Positions 6,375 through 14,642 of a DNA stretch of 21,018 bases are shown here, piece by piece. The notes beneath the pieces were generated by a model that was given only the letters and a program-made list of their open reading frames with translations, was not told the DNA's origin and did no database searches. Numbering within the stretch: position 1 is the first letter of the stretch; each line of letters begins with the position of its first letter. The stretch spans positions 1-21,018 of the forward strand of contig JAUSPT010000101.1 of NCBI GenBank assembly GCA_030652805.1, written 5' to 3'. Made by a program: the position numbers and the translations under genes. This stretch comes from a bacterium. GTDB lineage: Bacteria > JAHJDO01.

Positions 6375-8306
6375 TTATTTCAGCTTTTCCTTTTCCATGA
6401 CATGCGCTTCTATGATATCCCCTTCTTGGACATCTTTGCAGTTGTCTAGCCCAATTCCACATTCGAGCTCTGCTTTAACTTCTTTTGCATCATTCTTAAA
6501 TCTACGCAAAGAAGATATTTTGCCTTGATAAACAGGTTTGCCTTCTCTTGTTAAAGTAGCTACGCAATCTCTCCTGATCTTCCCTTCTAAAACATACGAC
6601 CCACAAATTAACGTAGTTTTTGAAATCTTAAAAATCTGACGCACTTCTGCTTTTCCTATTAAAACTTTTTTATATTCAGGCTCAATCAACCCTTCAACCA
6701 GTTTTTTAATATTATCAACAGCTTCATATATAATACTATAATATCTTATAGATACATCATTTCTTTCTGCAATATCTAATGCTCCTGATTCTGCATGAAC
6801 GCCAAAACCCAGTATTATTGCGCCAGAAGAAGATGCCAGTAAGACATCCGATTCGTTAATATTTCCGATTCCGCTATGAATAATATTTACCTTGACTTTT
6901 TCTAGGCTCAGGACCTCTAATGAGTTACATAATGGCTCAATAGACCCTCTAACATCCCCTTTAATGATAAGATAAATTACTTTTGTCTTATCATCTTTGA
7001 TATTAAAATTAGCAGTGTTTCCTCCTTTAACATGTTTTCCCGATTCTAATCTTGAACTCATTTCTTTGGCAACTTTTTCAGACTCTACTGCTAAAAACCC
7101 TTCACCTATTTCTGGAGCTTCTGAAAATCCAAGTATTTCTACAGGAGTAGACGGACCTGCTTCATATACTCTTTTGCCTTTATCATTTATTAAAGCTCTC
7201 ACCTTCCCGCAACACATCCCGGAAATAAAAGCATCTCCCATTCGTAAAGTTCCCTCTTGTATAATAACTGTAGCTACATGCCCTTTACCTTTATCTATTC
7301 TGGATTCTATGACTGTACCCTTTGCAGGAGTAGAGGTGTCTACAGTCAGCTCCAGCATGTCAGTCTCAAGGAGCAGCATTTCCAATAAATTATCCAATCC
7401 CTGCTTCTTAATAGCTGATACTTCCACACATACAGTTTTCCCTCCCCATTCTTCAGGGGTCAAGTCTTGCTCTGACAATTGCTGTTTCACTCGCTCTACA
7501 TCCGCATCTGACTTATCAATCTTATTAATTGCTACTACAATTGGCACATTAGCCGCCTTTGCATGATTAATGGCCTCTATTGTTTGCGGCATAATACCAT
7601 CGTCTGCTGCCACAACTAATACTACTATATCTGTAACATGTGCGCCTCTAGCTCTCATAGATGTAAATGCTTCGTGTCCAGGGGTGTCAATAAAAACGAC
7701 ATCTCTTTTGTTAACATTTAGTTTGTATGCCCCTATATGCTGTGTAATGCTTCCTTTTTCACTACCAGCAACATCTGCATGTCTAATGGCATCTAAGAGA
7801 CATGTTTTCCCGTGGTCCACATGACCCATTACTGTTACAATAGGAGCTCTTGAGACGGATCCCTTAGTTTTTATTTTTGTCCTGACAACAACATCTTTTT
7901 CATCAGCAACTCTAATTAGATCAGGATCGTAACCTAGCTCTATAGCAACTTCAACAGCAAGTTCAGGCTTGAGCATCTGATTAACATTAGCAAAAATGCC
8001 TCTTTCGATTAACTTCTTAATTAATGCAGTTGCATTTACATTAATCATTGTTGCGAGCTGTCCAACAGTGATATCCGAAGGTATTAAAAGACCATCCGAC
8101 GAGTCATCCAACGAAGATTTCCCTTTCTTTACGGTCTTTTGTTCTTTTAGCTTCCCTTCTTCTCTTAACATCTCAATAAAAAGGTTACATGCGTCATCCT
8201 CTATATCACTCATATGGGTTTTTATACTAACCCCCAACTTTTTCAGTTCTTTTATGACCTCTTTACTTGGCAAACCAACTTTTTTTGCTAATTTGTGTAC
8301 TTTCAT
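6375..8306 (-). CDS. infB: Translation initiation factor IF-2
   Basis: IF-2 is the GTPase that brings initiator fMet-tRNA to the 30S subunit and promotes 50S joining. Two IF2_N-type modules are visible (about residues 1-55 and 75-135). The G domain follows, with G1 GHVDHGKT (161-168), G3 DTPGHEAF (207 on) and G4 NKID (261-264), then the beta-barrel and C-terminal tRNA-binding domains. The 643-residue length is at the short end of the family; the long charged N-terminal extension found in enterobacteria is replaced by a linker of about 20 residues. It lies 18 nt downstream of nusA, the conserved bacterial order. Confidence 0.97.
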   Translation of the reverse strand: MKVHKLAKKVGLPSKEVIKELKKLGVSIKTHMSDIEDDACNLFIEMLREEGKLKEQKTVKKGKSSLDDSSDGLLIPSDITVGQLATMINVNATALIKKLIERGIFANVNQMLKPELAVEVAIELGYDPDLIRVADEKDVVVRTKIKTKGSVSRAPIVTVMGHVDHGKTCLLDAIRHADVAGSEKGSITQHIGAYKLNVNKRDVVFIDTPGHEAFTSMRARGAHVTDIVVLVVAADDGIMPQTIEAINHAKAANVPIVVAINKIDKSDADVERVKQQLSEQDLTPEEWGGKTVCVEVSAIKKQGLDNLLEMLLLETDMLELTVDTSTPAKGTVIESRIDKGKGHVATVIIQEGTLRMGDAFISGMCCGKVRALINDKGKRVYEAGPSTPVEILGFSEAPEIGEGFLAVESEKVAKEMSSRLESGKHVKGGNTANFNIKDDKTKVIYLIIKGDVRGSIEPLCNSLEVLSLEKVKVNIIHSGIGNINESDVLLASSSGAIILGFGVHAESGALDIAERNDVSIRYYSIIYEAVDNIKKLVEGLIEPEYKKVLIGKAEVRQIFKISKTTLICGSYVLEGKIRRDCVATLTREGKPVYQGKISSLRRFKNDAKEVKAELECGIGLDNCKDVQEGDIIEAHVMEKEKLK

Positions 8307-8324
8307 TTTCTCATAAGCCTAAGT

Positions 8325-9524
8325 TTATTTAAGCATTTTTATCTTTGCAGCTGTTTTTATTCCAATACCAGGCAATTTAAGTAAATCCTTTACTGATATC
8401 TTACTAATCTTGTTCATTGTATCATATCCATGATTTTCTAAAATACCTATTATTCCCTTACCAATGCCCGGTATATTAATTTTGTCTCTTTCCTCTTTCT
8501 TTTCATCAGCAACTATATCAATCCTGCAATCAACCAACCGTGACGTTAACTTTACATTCTGCCCTTTTTTGCCAATTGCAATAGCAAGTTGATCCGGGTC
8601 AACTAATACAGTCGCTGCTTTGTTTGCCTCATCCAATTTTACACTTTTTATTTCAGCTGGGGCTAATGCTTTTCTAATAAAGGTTTTAAGATCTTTATCC
8701 CATTCAATAACGTCAATCCTCTCACCAGCAAGTTCCTCAATAACTGCCTTTATCCTGGTGCCTTTTATCCCGACACACGCTCCGACACAATCAACATTTT
8801 CTTTGTTGCTGCAAACAGCTATTTTTGTTCTATCTCCTGCTTCTCTAGCAATAGCTTTTATTTCAACTATATTTTGAGCAATTTCGGGAACCTCTAACTC
8901 AAGCAATCGTCTTACAAACTCTGGATGTGTTCTGGAAACAATTATCTTAACCTTACTACCAGAATCTGCGACTTCTAAAATATAGGCGCGTATTCTATCA
9001 CCCTGTTTGTATCTCTCATTCAGTAAACGCTCCCTATACGGCATCCGAGCTTCAGCATCGCCGAGGTCAATTATCACATCTCCATAATCAAATCTATACA
9101 CAACTCCATTGATTAAAGTGCCTTGTCTTTCTCTAAATTTTTCATACAGATTGTCGTTTTCTACATCTCTTATCTTTTGCATTATTACCTGCTTTGCGGT
9201 CTGAGCGGCTATTCTGCCAAAATCATGAGGCGTTATCTCCTCGACATATATGCTGCCGACTTCCAAATTCTTATTTATTTTTTTCGCCTCTTTAATACCA
9301 ATTTCCTTATGTGGATCTACTACATCACGTACAACTTTTTTTCTTAAGAACACACAAATTTCTTTCCTATCTTCACCAATAGACACCTTAAGGTCTATGG
9401 AGGCTCCCAATTTTTTTTGCGCAGCTGATAATAAAGCTGTCTCGACAGCCTCTACAAGAATCTCTTTTTTTATATTTTTCTCTTTACAAAGCGTTGTTAT
9501 AATTTCGGAAATCTCTTTATTCAT
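8325..9524 (-). CDS. nusA: Transcription termination/antitermination factor NusA
   Basis: NusA binds RNA polymerase and nascent RNA and modulates pausing, termination and antitermination. Domains in order are an N-terminal polymerase-binding domain (about 1-125), an S1 domain (about 133-200, GTLINGVVYRFDYGDVIIDL), two KH domains (about 200-345, including GACVGIKGTRIKAV and AIAIGKKGQNVKL), and a C-terminal helix-hairpin-helix pair (IPGIGKGIIG, LPGIGIKTAA). It has 399 residues and lacks the duplicated acidic repeats of the E. coli protein. ATG 9524 has an AGAGG ribosome-binding site 6 nt upstream. rimP, the usual first gene of this operon, is absent; a promoter and leader hairpin lie directly upstream instead. 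Confidence 0.97.
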   Translation of the reverse strand: MNKEISEIITTLCKEKNIKKEILVEAVETALLSAAQKKLGASIDLKVSIGEDRKEICVFLRKKVVRDVVDPHKEIGIKEAKKINKNLEVGSIYVEEITPHDFGRIAAQTAKQVIMQKIRDVENDNLYEKFRERQGTLINGVVYRFDYGDVIIDLGDAEARMPYRERLLNERYKQGDRIRAYILEVADSGSKVKIIVSRTHPEFVRRLLELEVPEIAQNIVEIKAIAREAGDRTKIAVCSNKENVDCVGACVGIKGTRIKAVIEELAGERIDVIEWDKDLKTFIRKALAPAEIKSVKLDEANKAATVLVDPDQLAIAIGKKGQNVKLTSRLVDCRIDIVADEKKEERDKINIPGIGKGIIGILENHGYDTMNKISKISVKDLLKLPGIGIKTAAKIKMLK

Positions 9525-9544
9525 GATAATCCTCTATTAATAAC

Positions 9545-9575
9545 AAAGAGTGGGGAAACGTATTACCCACTCTTT
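9545..9575 (-). promoter_or_regulatory. Leader hairpin of the nusA operon (possible attenuator)
   Basis: A perfect 10-bp stem, AAAGAGTGGG with CCCACTCTTT, encloses an 11-nt loop between the nusA promoter and its start codon. On the minus strand the stem is followed by TTTGTTATT, an interrupted U-run. It could act as an intrinsic terminator/attenuator controlled by NusA itself, like the leader hairpins known ahead of rimP-nusA operons elsewhere. The regulatory role is inferred. Confidence 0.55.
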
Positions 9576-9602
9576 TCTATTTGCCGGGTTATTTCTCGGG
9601 GT

Positions 9603-9631
9603 TTTATATCACAATTTAGAAGACCTTGCAA
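9603..9631 (-). promoter_or_regulatory. Sigma-70-type promoter for nusA-infB-rbfA-nrnA
   Basis: On the minus strand TTGCAA (9631-9626) is followed by a 17-bp spacer and TATAAA (9608-9603), with an extended -10 TGA directly before it. It overlaps the stop codon region of the upstream STT3-like gene. The predicted start near 9596 gives a leader of about 70 nt that contains the hairpin at 9545-9575. Confidence 0.6.
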
Positions 9632-11546
9632 GAAATTTTTCAATAGCTTTTCTTATTTTGTCTTCCTCTTCAATCTCCTCTCTTGAGAATATCTTATAAA
9701 CTTTATAATACCTATTCTTATACTTTAATTCGAACTTTTTCAGTTCTTCAGGTTTGAATTCAAGTTTAAAAGCAGTTGTTGCTTCATCAAATCTTAAATT
9801 GCCCGTTATATACCTCCATGAATACACTCCTCTAGTAATATAAGTCCCCATTGTATAAACAAGATAATTTGTGTCCCTACCCTGACAGAATCTCCACAAC
9901 TCAGTTTCATCTCTTGAAAACATTGAGTACATATAATTCTTTATTTTATTTCTTATATCATCCGACTCTACTTTTGCATGAATTAATACAGGTCTGTCTG
10001 CATACAACCTTATAAATCCTGCTACTGAAAAGTTTGTTGCAATAGGACTATCTTCAGGAGTGTTCTTTTTAAGCCATTTGCATACATCCATTAGGGATGA
10101 AGGATGTTCAATAAATCCAAGTTTTTTGCAAATATGAGCTGTCTTTATATATTCAAAAGGCAGGAACATTAGAAGTAAAGCCGTAACCAGATTAACTATC
10201 TTTGATTTAAATTCGGGCATTTGAGTTTCGGATTTCGGATTTCGGATTTCGGATTTTTGGGGTATGCACTTATATATAAGGGAGATAGAACAACATAAGA
10301 AGAAGATTAGAAAGACTCTCATCCTTGCAAAAAGAAGATACAGAATCAGAAAAAGAAACGTTAAACATACAAAAAGGATATCCTCTTTTGTCGACCTTCC
10401 CTTACAACATTCTTTACAAAACAAAACAACTGCTACTAGCGCAATAAAAAGAGTTGAGCTAAAAAAAGTTACTATCTCTATAAGCGAAGGTGTAATATCA
10501 GCAGGTAACCACATAAAATTTACATCAAAAGGCAAAAGAGCTGGATTAGCTGGTTTTACTCCCAAGAATCTGAGTTTGTAGAGAAATAGAGATGTTATAT
10601 GAGAGTATGTACCAAACTGATTTTTTAGCACAAAAGAATTAATAACCTCTAAAAAAGCAAATACGCCAAGAAGCAATAATAATGTTTTTAATCCATTTAA
10701 TCTCTTCAATTTCATCAGGAAAGCTTTCAGGACGGCAATTGCAACTATAGAATATCCAAAAAACATCACATGACTGTAGAGAAATCCTATCTCTCTAAGC
10801 CTTATGTTTGTAAAACCTGCAAACATCATGAATAAAAGCCCTATAAAAACAAATTCTAAATAATTTGAGCTGCTCTTACTGTATATAATTAAAAACGCTA
10901 CTGAACAAAATAAAATCCCCAAATAGAGTTGGGTAAGATCCCATGATATAACAGCAACATAAAGCAATAATCCAGCCAGAATTGATAAAAACAGCCTTGT
11001 TTTGTATCTAGGCTGATTTGAAATAAAAAACAGCAAACTTAAATTAAGGAATATAAGCGGTAAAGCAAAAGTCTGTTTGAGAAAAATTTCTCCTGTAGTT
11101 TCCAGCACAGAAGGAAGCATTACTCCATAATATGCTGAGGAAATTAAAGCTGCAACCCGATTTTTAGAGACATTATATGCCAATATAAAAACTGCAATTA
11201 TACTCAATGAAAAAAGTAAAGGAATGATGTGTCTTATAAAACTAGTTAGTTGAAATTTACCCAGAAATGTTGAAATTCTATACAGATATCCATAGAAATA
11301 TTCCATAAAAACAAAAACTTTCTTTCGAATATTAATGTTTTCTGGATATTGAATTTTATTGTCTATAACAGGCAGGCTACCTGTCTCAGCAATGACTTTG
11401 GTGTATATAAAATGAGGAGCAGATTCATTAGAAAAAGGGAGAGAACCATAAGCCTCTGCTCTGTGGTCAAGTATCTGAAATCTTATAAATATAGAGATTA
11501 GATATACTAAGAATATGGCAAAAAATACTACATATTTTCGATACAT
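9609..11546 (-). CDS. Polytopic GT-C-like membrane protein, STT3/oligosaccharyltransferase-related
   Basis: This 645-residue protein has about a dozen hydrophobic segments (residues 5-22 and about 105-465) and a soluble C-terminal domain of about 175 residues. The first outer loop, ESAPHFIYTKVIAETGSLP followed by YPENINI, resembles the acidic donor-binding loop of STT3/AglB proteins. The C-terminal domain starts with SPIATNFSVAGFIRLYADRP, where STT3 proteins carry WWDxG; here that motif is absent. I therefore propose a lipid-linked-sugar transferase of the GT-C superfamily with uncertain activity. Residues 429-446 are encoded by a heptameric repeat (10211-10260) in a hydrophilic loop between membrane segments. 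It lies between rho and nusA with repeats upstream. No ribosome-binding site is clear at ATG 11546. Confidence 0.6.
   Translation of the reverse strand: MYRKYVVFFAIFLVYLISIFIRFQILDHRAEAYGSLPFSNESAPHFIYTKVIAETGSLPVIDNKIQYPENINIRKKVFVFMEYFYGYLYRISTFLGKFQLTSFIRHIIPLLFSLSIIAVFILAYNVSKNRVAALISSAYYGVMLPSVLETTGEIFLKQTFALPLIFLNLSLLFFISNQPRYKTRLFLSILAGLLLYVAVISWDLTQLYLGILFCSVAFLIIYSKSSSNYLEFVFIGLLFMMFAGFTNIRLREIGFLYSHVMFFGYSIVAIAVLKAFLMKLKRLNGLKTLLLLLGVFAFLEVINSFVLKNQFGTYSHITSLFLYKLRFLGVKPANPALLPFDVNFMWLPADITPSLIEIVTFFSSTLFIALVAVVLFCKECCKGRSTKEDILFVCLTFLFLILYLLFARMRVFLIFFLCCSISLIYKCIPQKSEIRNPKSETQMPEFKSKIVNLVTALLLMFLPFEYIKTAHICKKLGFIEHPSSLMDVCKWLKKNTPEDSPIATNFSVAGFIRLYADRPVLIHAKVESDDIRNKIKNYMYSMFSRDETELWRFCQGRDTNYLVYTMGTYITRGVYSWRYITGNLRFDEATTAFKLEFKPEELKKFELKYKNRYYKVYKIFSREEIEEEDKIRKAIEKFLARSSKL
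10211..10260. repeat. Heptameric TTTCGGA repeat inside the STT3-like gene
   Basis: Four perfect TTTCGGA units occupy 10226-10253, flanked by ATTCGGGCATTTGAG and TTTTTGG that look like part of the same element. It is translated in frame as PQKSEIRNPKSETQMPEF (residues 429-446), a hydrophilic loop between two membrane segments. Confidence 0.8.
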
Positions 11547-11550
11547 AATT

Positions 11551-11635
11551 TTTAGTATTAAGTAGTAAGAATTAAGTAAAAACCGCCACGCATTATAGAC
11601 TTAATCCTTAGAGCGAAGCGTCTTAATACTTAATC
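11551..11635. repeat. Inverted heptameric repeat between the STT3-like gene and rho
   Basis: Left arm units are TTTAGTA, TTAAGTA, GTAAGAA and TTAAGTA (11551-11578). The right arm has CTTAATC and CTTAGAG (11600-11613), then CTTAATA and CTTAATC (11622-11635), which are reverse-complement versions of the same unit. It fills nearly all of the 94-bp gap and begins 5 nt from the rho stop codon. Confidence 0.75.
11592..11597 (-). promoter_or_regulatory. Isolated perfect -10 box upstream of the STT3-like gene
   Basis: TATAAT on the minus strand lies about 45 nt before ATG 11546. No recognisable -35 is found 16-18 bp upstream; that region is repeat sequence. Weak evidence for a promoter. Confidence 0.2.
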
Positions 11636-11640
11636 CTGTT

Positions 11641-12909
11641 TTATACTTCAACCTGATTCATGGTTTCCATAAACTTTCTATTTGTTTTGGTCTTCTTCAA
11701 TTTCTCAATTAAGAATTCCATTCTTTCTGTTACACTCATTGAAATCAACACCTTACGCAATAACCAAATCTTGCTCAGATCTTTTTGATCTATTAAGAGA
11801 TCTTCTTTCCTTGTTCCTGAACGTTCCATATCAATAGCAGGGAAAACCCTCTTATCCACAAGCCGCCGATCCAGATGGATTTCCATATTCCCCGTTGCTT
11901 TAAATTCCTCAAAAATCACATCATCCATCCTGCTACCTGTATCAATCAGCGCTGTTGCTATTATTGAAAGGCTTCCCCCTTCTTCTATCTTTCTGGCAGC
12001 AGCAAAAAACCGCTTTGGTTTATGAAGAGCATTAGAATCCACGCCTCCTGAGAGAATTTTCCCGCTATGCGGCACCAGCACATTATATGCTCTGGCAAGT
12101 CTTGTAATACTGTCAAGCAATATAACTACATCTTTTTTGCACTCAACTAATCTTTTTGCTTTTTCAATCACCATTTCAGCCACTTGCACATGACGCTCAG
12201 GAGGTTCGTCAAAAGTCGAGCTTATTACCTCTCCATTAACAGAACGCTGCATGTCTGTGACTTCCTCCGGCCGTTCATCTATTAACAATACTATTAAAAC
12301 CACTTCCGGATGATTCCTTGAGATACTGTTTGCTATTTTTTTGAGAAGCACGGTCTTCCCTGCTCTTGGAGGAGATACTATTAATCCTCTTTGCCCTTTT
12401 CCTATAGGAACTAGAATATCCATGACCCGCATAGATATTTCATCAGGATCTGTCTCAAGTACAATTTTCGGCTGCGGAAAAATCGGGGTGAGACGATCAA
12501 ATTTAATCTTTTTTCTTGCAGTCTCCGGGTCGTCAGAATTTACTTTTTCTATCTTAAGTAAAGCAAAATATTTTTCGCCTTCCTTTGGAGGTCTGATCTC
12601 TCCTAATATCAAATCGCCTGTATGAAGGCTAAAACGGCGTATTTGCGATGGAGAGATATAAATATCATCAGGACATGGAAGATAATTGTAGTCTGAGGAC
12701 CTCAAGAACCCAAATCCTTCATTTAATACCTCAAGAACCCCTTCCCCGTAAATATGTCCGTCTCTTTTTGCATGTTCTCTAATAACTTTTAAAACCAGTT
12801 CCTGTTTAGGGAGGCCACTGTTATCTTTAATTTTAAGTTCTTCGGCTATTCCCTGAATTTCATCAACATCCATCCTTTTAAGTTTTATAACATCCAAACG
12901 TTTATTCAT
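11641..12909 (-). CDS. rho: Transcription termination factor Rho
   Basis: Rho is the hexameric RNA helicase that ends transcription of untranslated RNA. The N-terminal domain carries the cold-shock-like primary RNA site ([18 protein letters not shown]). The ATPase core has Walker A SPPRAGKT (about residues 179-186), Walker [15 protein letters not shown], and the conserved [18 protein letters not shown] region. I start it at ATG 12909 (422 residues): an AAGGAG lies 8 nt upstream and the ATG overlaps the coaE stop as ATGA. ATGs at 12915 and 12927 would add 2 and 6 residues and sit on or before the ribosome-binding site. Its mRNA is coupled to coaE. Confidence 0.97.
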   Translation of the reverse strand: MNKRLDVIKLKRMDVDEIQGIAEELKIKDNSGLPKQELVLKVIREHAKRDGHIYGEGVLEVLNEGFGFLRSSDYNYLPCPDDIYISPSQIRRFSLHTGDLILGEIRPPKEGEKYFALLKIEKVNSDDPETARKKIKFDRLTPIFPQPKIVLETDPDEISMRVMDILVPIGKGQRGLIVSPPRAGKTVLLKKIANSISRNHPEVVLIVLLIDERPEEVTDMQRSVNGEVISSTFDEPPERHVQVAEMVIEKAKRLVECKKDVVILLDSITRLARAYNVLVPHSGKILSGGVDSNALHKPKRFFAAARKIEEGGSLSIIATALIDTGSRMDDVIFEEFKATGNMEIHLDRRLVDKRVFPAIDMERSGTRKEDLLIDQKDLSKIWLLRKVLISMSVTERMEFLIEKLKKTKTNRKFMETMNQVEV

Positions 12910-13517
12910 GTGCATAACTCCTTCCATATTTTTTTGACTTGTTTTTCTGTTTCTTCTAATCCGTTATTGTTATCAATTATAAAATCGGAAAATCTCTCCT
13001 TTTCTTTTATTGACAGCTGCGCATTTATTCTTCTGCAGGCTTCTTCTCTGGTTAAAGATGATCTTGCTCTTAATCTTGCTATCTGATTCTCCATACCTAC
13101 AGAAACTACTATTAACTTATCAACAAGCGAGGTAGCTTCTGCTTCTACAATAAGAGGCGCGTTAATAATAGTTACATTTCCTTCGTCATTGCGAGGCGTA
13201 GCTGAAGCAATCTTTTCCTTTATAATCTTAATAATTTCCGGGTGCATTATACGATTAAGATACTCAAGCTTCTTTCTATCCTTAAAAACAATATCTGCTA
13301 ACCTTTTTTTATCAATCCTCCCAGAGTTATTAAGAATATCCCTGCCAAAGAAGCCAACTATCTTTGCAGGAACATTATTCCTATTAATCCTAGCATTTAT
13401 TAAATCATTTGCAATTTTGTCTGCATCTATTATCTCTGCACCAAGATCAGCAAACATTACAGCTACTGTATCTTTCCCCGAAGCAATCCCGCCGGTTAAG
13501 CCAACTACCTTTAACAT
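12906..13517 (-). CDS. coaE: Dephospho-CoA kinase
   Basis: CoaE phosphorylates dephospho-CoA with ATP, the last step of coenzyme A synthesis. The P-loop [12 protein letters not shown] lies at residues 6-17, followed by [18 protein letters not shown], the NAPLIVEA segment and the C-terminal [15 protein letters not shown]. The length of 203 residues is normal. Residues 102-113 ([12 protein letters not shown]) are encoded by a dispersed repeat (13181-13216) and lie in a loop between a helix and the next strand, where the E. coli enzyme is a few residues shorter. Its stop overlaps the rho start as ATGA. No strong ribosome-binding site precedes ATG 13517. Confidence 0.95.
   Translation of the reverse strand: MLKVVGLTGGIASGKDTVAVMFADLGAEIIDADKIANDLINARINRNNVPAKIVGFFGRDILNNSGRIDKKRLADIVFKDRKKLEYLNRIMHPEIIKIIKEKIASATPRNDEGNVTIINAPLIVEAEATSLVDKLIVVSVGMENQIARLRARSSLTREEACRRINAQLSIKEKERFSDFIIDNNNGLEETEKQVKKIWKELCT
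13181..13216. repeat. Dispersed repeat inside coaE (CGTCATTGCGAGG type)
   Basis: CTTCGTCATTGCGAGGCGTA followed by GCTGAAGCAATCTTTT matches, from memory, a repeat class that occurs between genes in many unrelated bacterial genomes. Here it is in frame within coaE and supplies residues 102-113. The match to other genomes is recalled, not searched. Confidence 0.6.
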
Positions 13518-13590
13518 ATAATTTCTAATTGTTAATTTTAAATTTTCAATGAATCTTTAATTTCAAAATTGCTAAACTATTTTTTTGTTT

Positions 13591-13620
13591 CCCTCTCTTC
13601 TCAAGAGAGGGTCAGAGTGA
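13591..13620. repeat. Hairpin-forming intergenic repeat (CCCTCTC type)
   Basis: CCCTCTCTT and AAGAGAGGG form a perfect 9-bp stem with a 3-nt loop (13591-13611), followed by TCAGAGTGAG. The T-run lies before the stem on the plus strand and becomes an A-run after it on the minus strand, so it is not a normal terminator for either direction. The 13518-13590 remainder is AT-rich with AATTT/AAATT-like units and no gene. Confidence 0.55.
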
Positions 13621-13621
13621 G

Positions 13622-14485
13622 TTACGTCAAAATCAGTTTATTAAACCCCAATTCCGCAAAAAGCCTGTTAACTTTACTCCTGTCAAAATCTTCCCTAAAA
13701 ACTTTCGAACCACAATCCTCCCAGCATATTTTGATGGGAACATCTACCCTGAGACAAACCAATCTTTTACTTAATTCTGCTTGATGAGAGAACTGGCTCA
13801 AATTCTTTCTAATCCTTTCGTTCGGTATTTTATCTATGTTTTTCAAAACCCCTTCTAGGTCACCGAACTGTTTAACTAGTTTTGACGCTGTTTTTTCTCC
13901 AATCCCCATAACTCCGGGAATATTATCAGAGCTGTCCCCTCCAAGAGCCGCAATATCAACAAGCTTTTCAGGCTCAACACCATATTTTTCACGAACTTTG
14001 TTCCTATCAAAAACAGCTCCTTCTTTAACAGAGCGTATAATCCCGATATTGTCAGTTGCAATCTGCAGAAGGTCTTTATCGGGACTCATAACAAATACAT
14101 CAAACCCATTCTTCTCTCCCTCTTTGGCAATGGTAGCAAGAATATCATCCGCCTCATATCCTCCCAGCTCAAAGATAGGAATATTTAAAGAGCGTATAAC
14201 CTCTTTAAGTATCGGAAACTGGATAATCAGATCATCCGGCGTTTTAGGACGATTCGCCTTATAAGAAGCAAATTCCTTGTGCCTGAAAGTAGGCTCCGGC
14301 AGATCAAAAACTACTCCAATATAATCCGGTTTCTTCATGCGCAATATTTTCATAAGACTTACAGTGAATCCATACACAGCATTTGTCGGCAGCCCTTCCT
14401 TCGTCTTCAGTTCCCTTATAGCGTAAAAGGATCTGTAAGCATACGAATTACCATCTATAAGATATAACGACTTTTTCTGACTCAT
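13622..14485 (-). CDS. Standalone 5'-3' exonuclease (PolA N-terminal domain type)
   Basis: This flap/5' nuclease acts in primer removal and repair. Conserved metal-site segments are all present: LIDGNSYAYRSFYA (residues 8-21), the YKANRPKTPDD lid region, GGYEADDILA, MSPDKDLLQ and GGDSSDNIPGVMGIGEKTA, the last leading into the helix-hairpin-helix. It has 287 residues and stops where full-length DNA polymerase I would continue into its proofreading and polymerase domains. The following 104 bp up to coaE hold a repeat and no polymerase remnant. It is either a natural single-domain nuclease (like B. subtilis YpcP) or a polA cut at its 3' end. It lies downstream of the secretin gene, separated by a 157-bp repeat-rich gap. 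Confidence 0.88.
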   Translation of the reverse strand: MSQKKSLYLIDGNSYAYRSFYAIRELKTKEGLPTNAVYGFTVSLMKILRMKKPDYIGVVFDLPEPTFRHKEFASYKANRPKTPDDLIIQFPILKEVIRSLNIPIFELGGYEADDILATIAKEGEKNGFDVFVMSPDKDLLQIATDNIGIIRSVKEGAVFDRNKVREKYGVEPEKLVDIAALGGDSSDNIPGVMGIGEKTASKLVKQFGDLEGVLKNIDKIPNERIRKNLSQFSHQAELSKRLVCLRVDVPIKICWEDCGSKVFREDFDRSKVNRLFAELGFNKLILT

Positions 14486-14519
14486 TGCTAGTAAATATTC
14501 AGTGAACTCCGTTGAAGAA

Positions 14520-14632
14520 AAATCCGAAACAAATTAGAAATCTCAATTTTCAAAATTCAAAACATTGTTTCGAGCATTTGTATTTTGGTAATTTGAATTT
14601 GTTTCGTGCTTCGTATTTCGTGCTTCGAATTT
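14520..14632. repeat. Intergenic repeat between the secretin and nuclease genes
   Basis: Heptamers TTCGTGC, TTCGTAT, TTCGTGC and TTCGAAT run from 14603 to 14630. An 11-bp inverted pair, CGAAACAAATT (14525-14535) and AATTTGTTTCG (14596-14606), encloses a 60-nt AT-rich middle that has weaker internal symmetry. It fills most of the 157-bp gap 14486-14642. I see no promoter or terminator in the rest. Confidence 0.75.
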
Positions 14633-14642
14633 AAGTTAAGTC

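Noticed and set aside
9545-9580. Plus-strand terminator (stem followed by TTTTCTATTT)
   Set aside because: There is no plus-strand gene upstream for it to terminate; the minus-strand leader of nusA explains the position better.
10226-10253. CRISPR-like or regulatory repeat array
   Set aside because: The units are 7 bp, gapless and lack spacers; no cas genes are present. The same kind of repeat occurs between and inside unrelated genes.
13591-13611. Intrinsic terminator after the 5' nuclease gene
   Set aside because: The stem is good, but on the transcribed minus strand it is followed by an A-run, not a U-run. It fits a dispersed repeat better.
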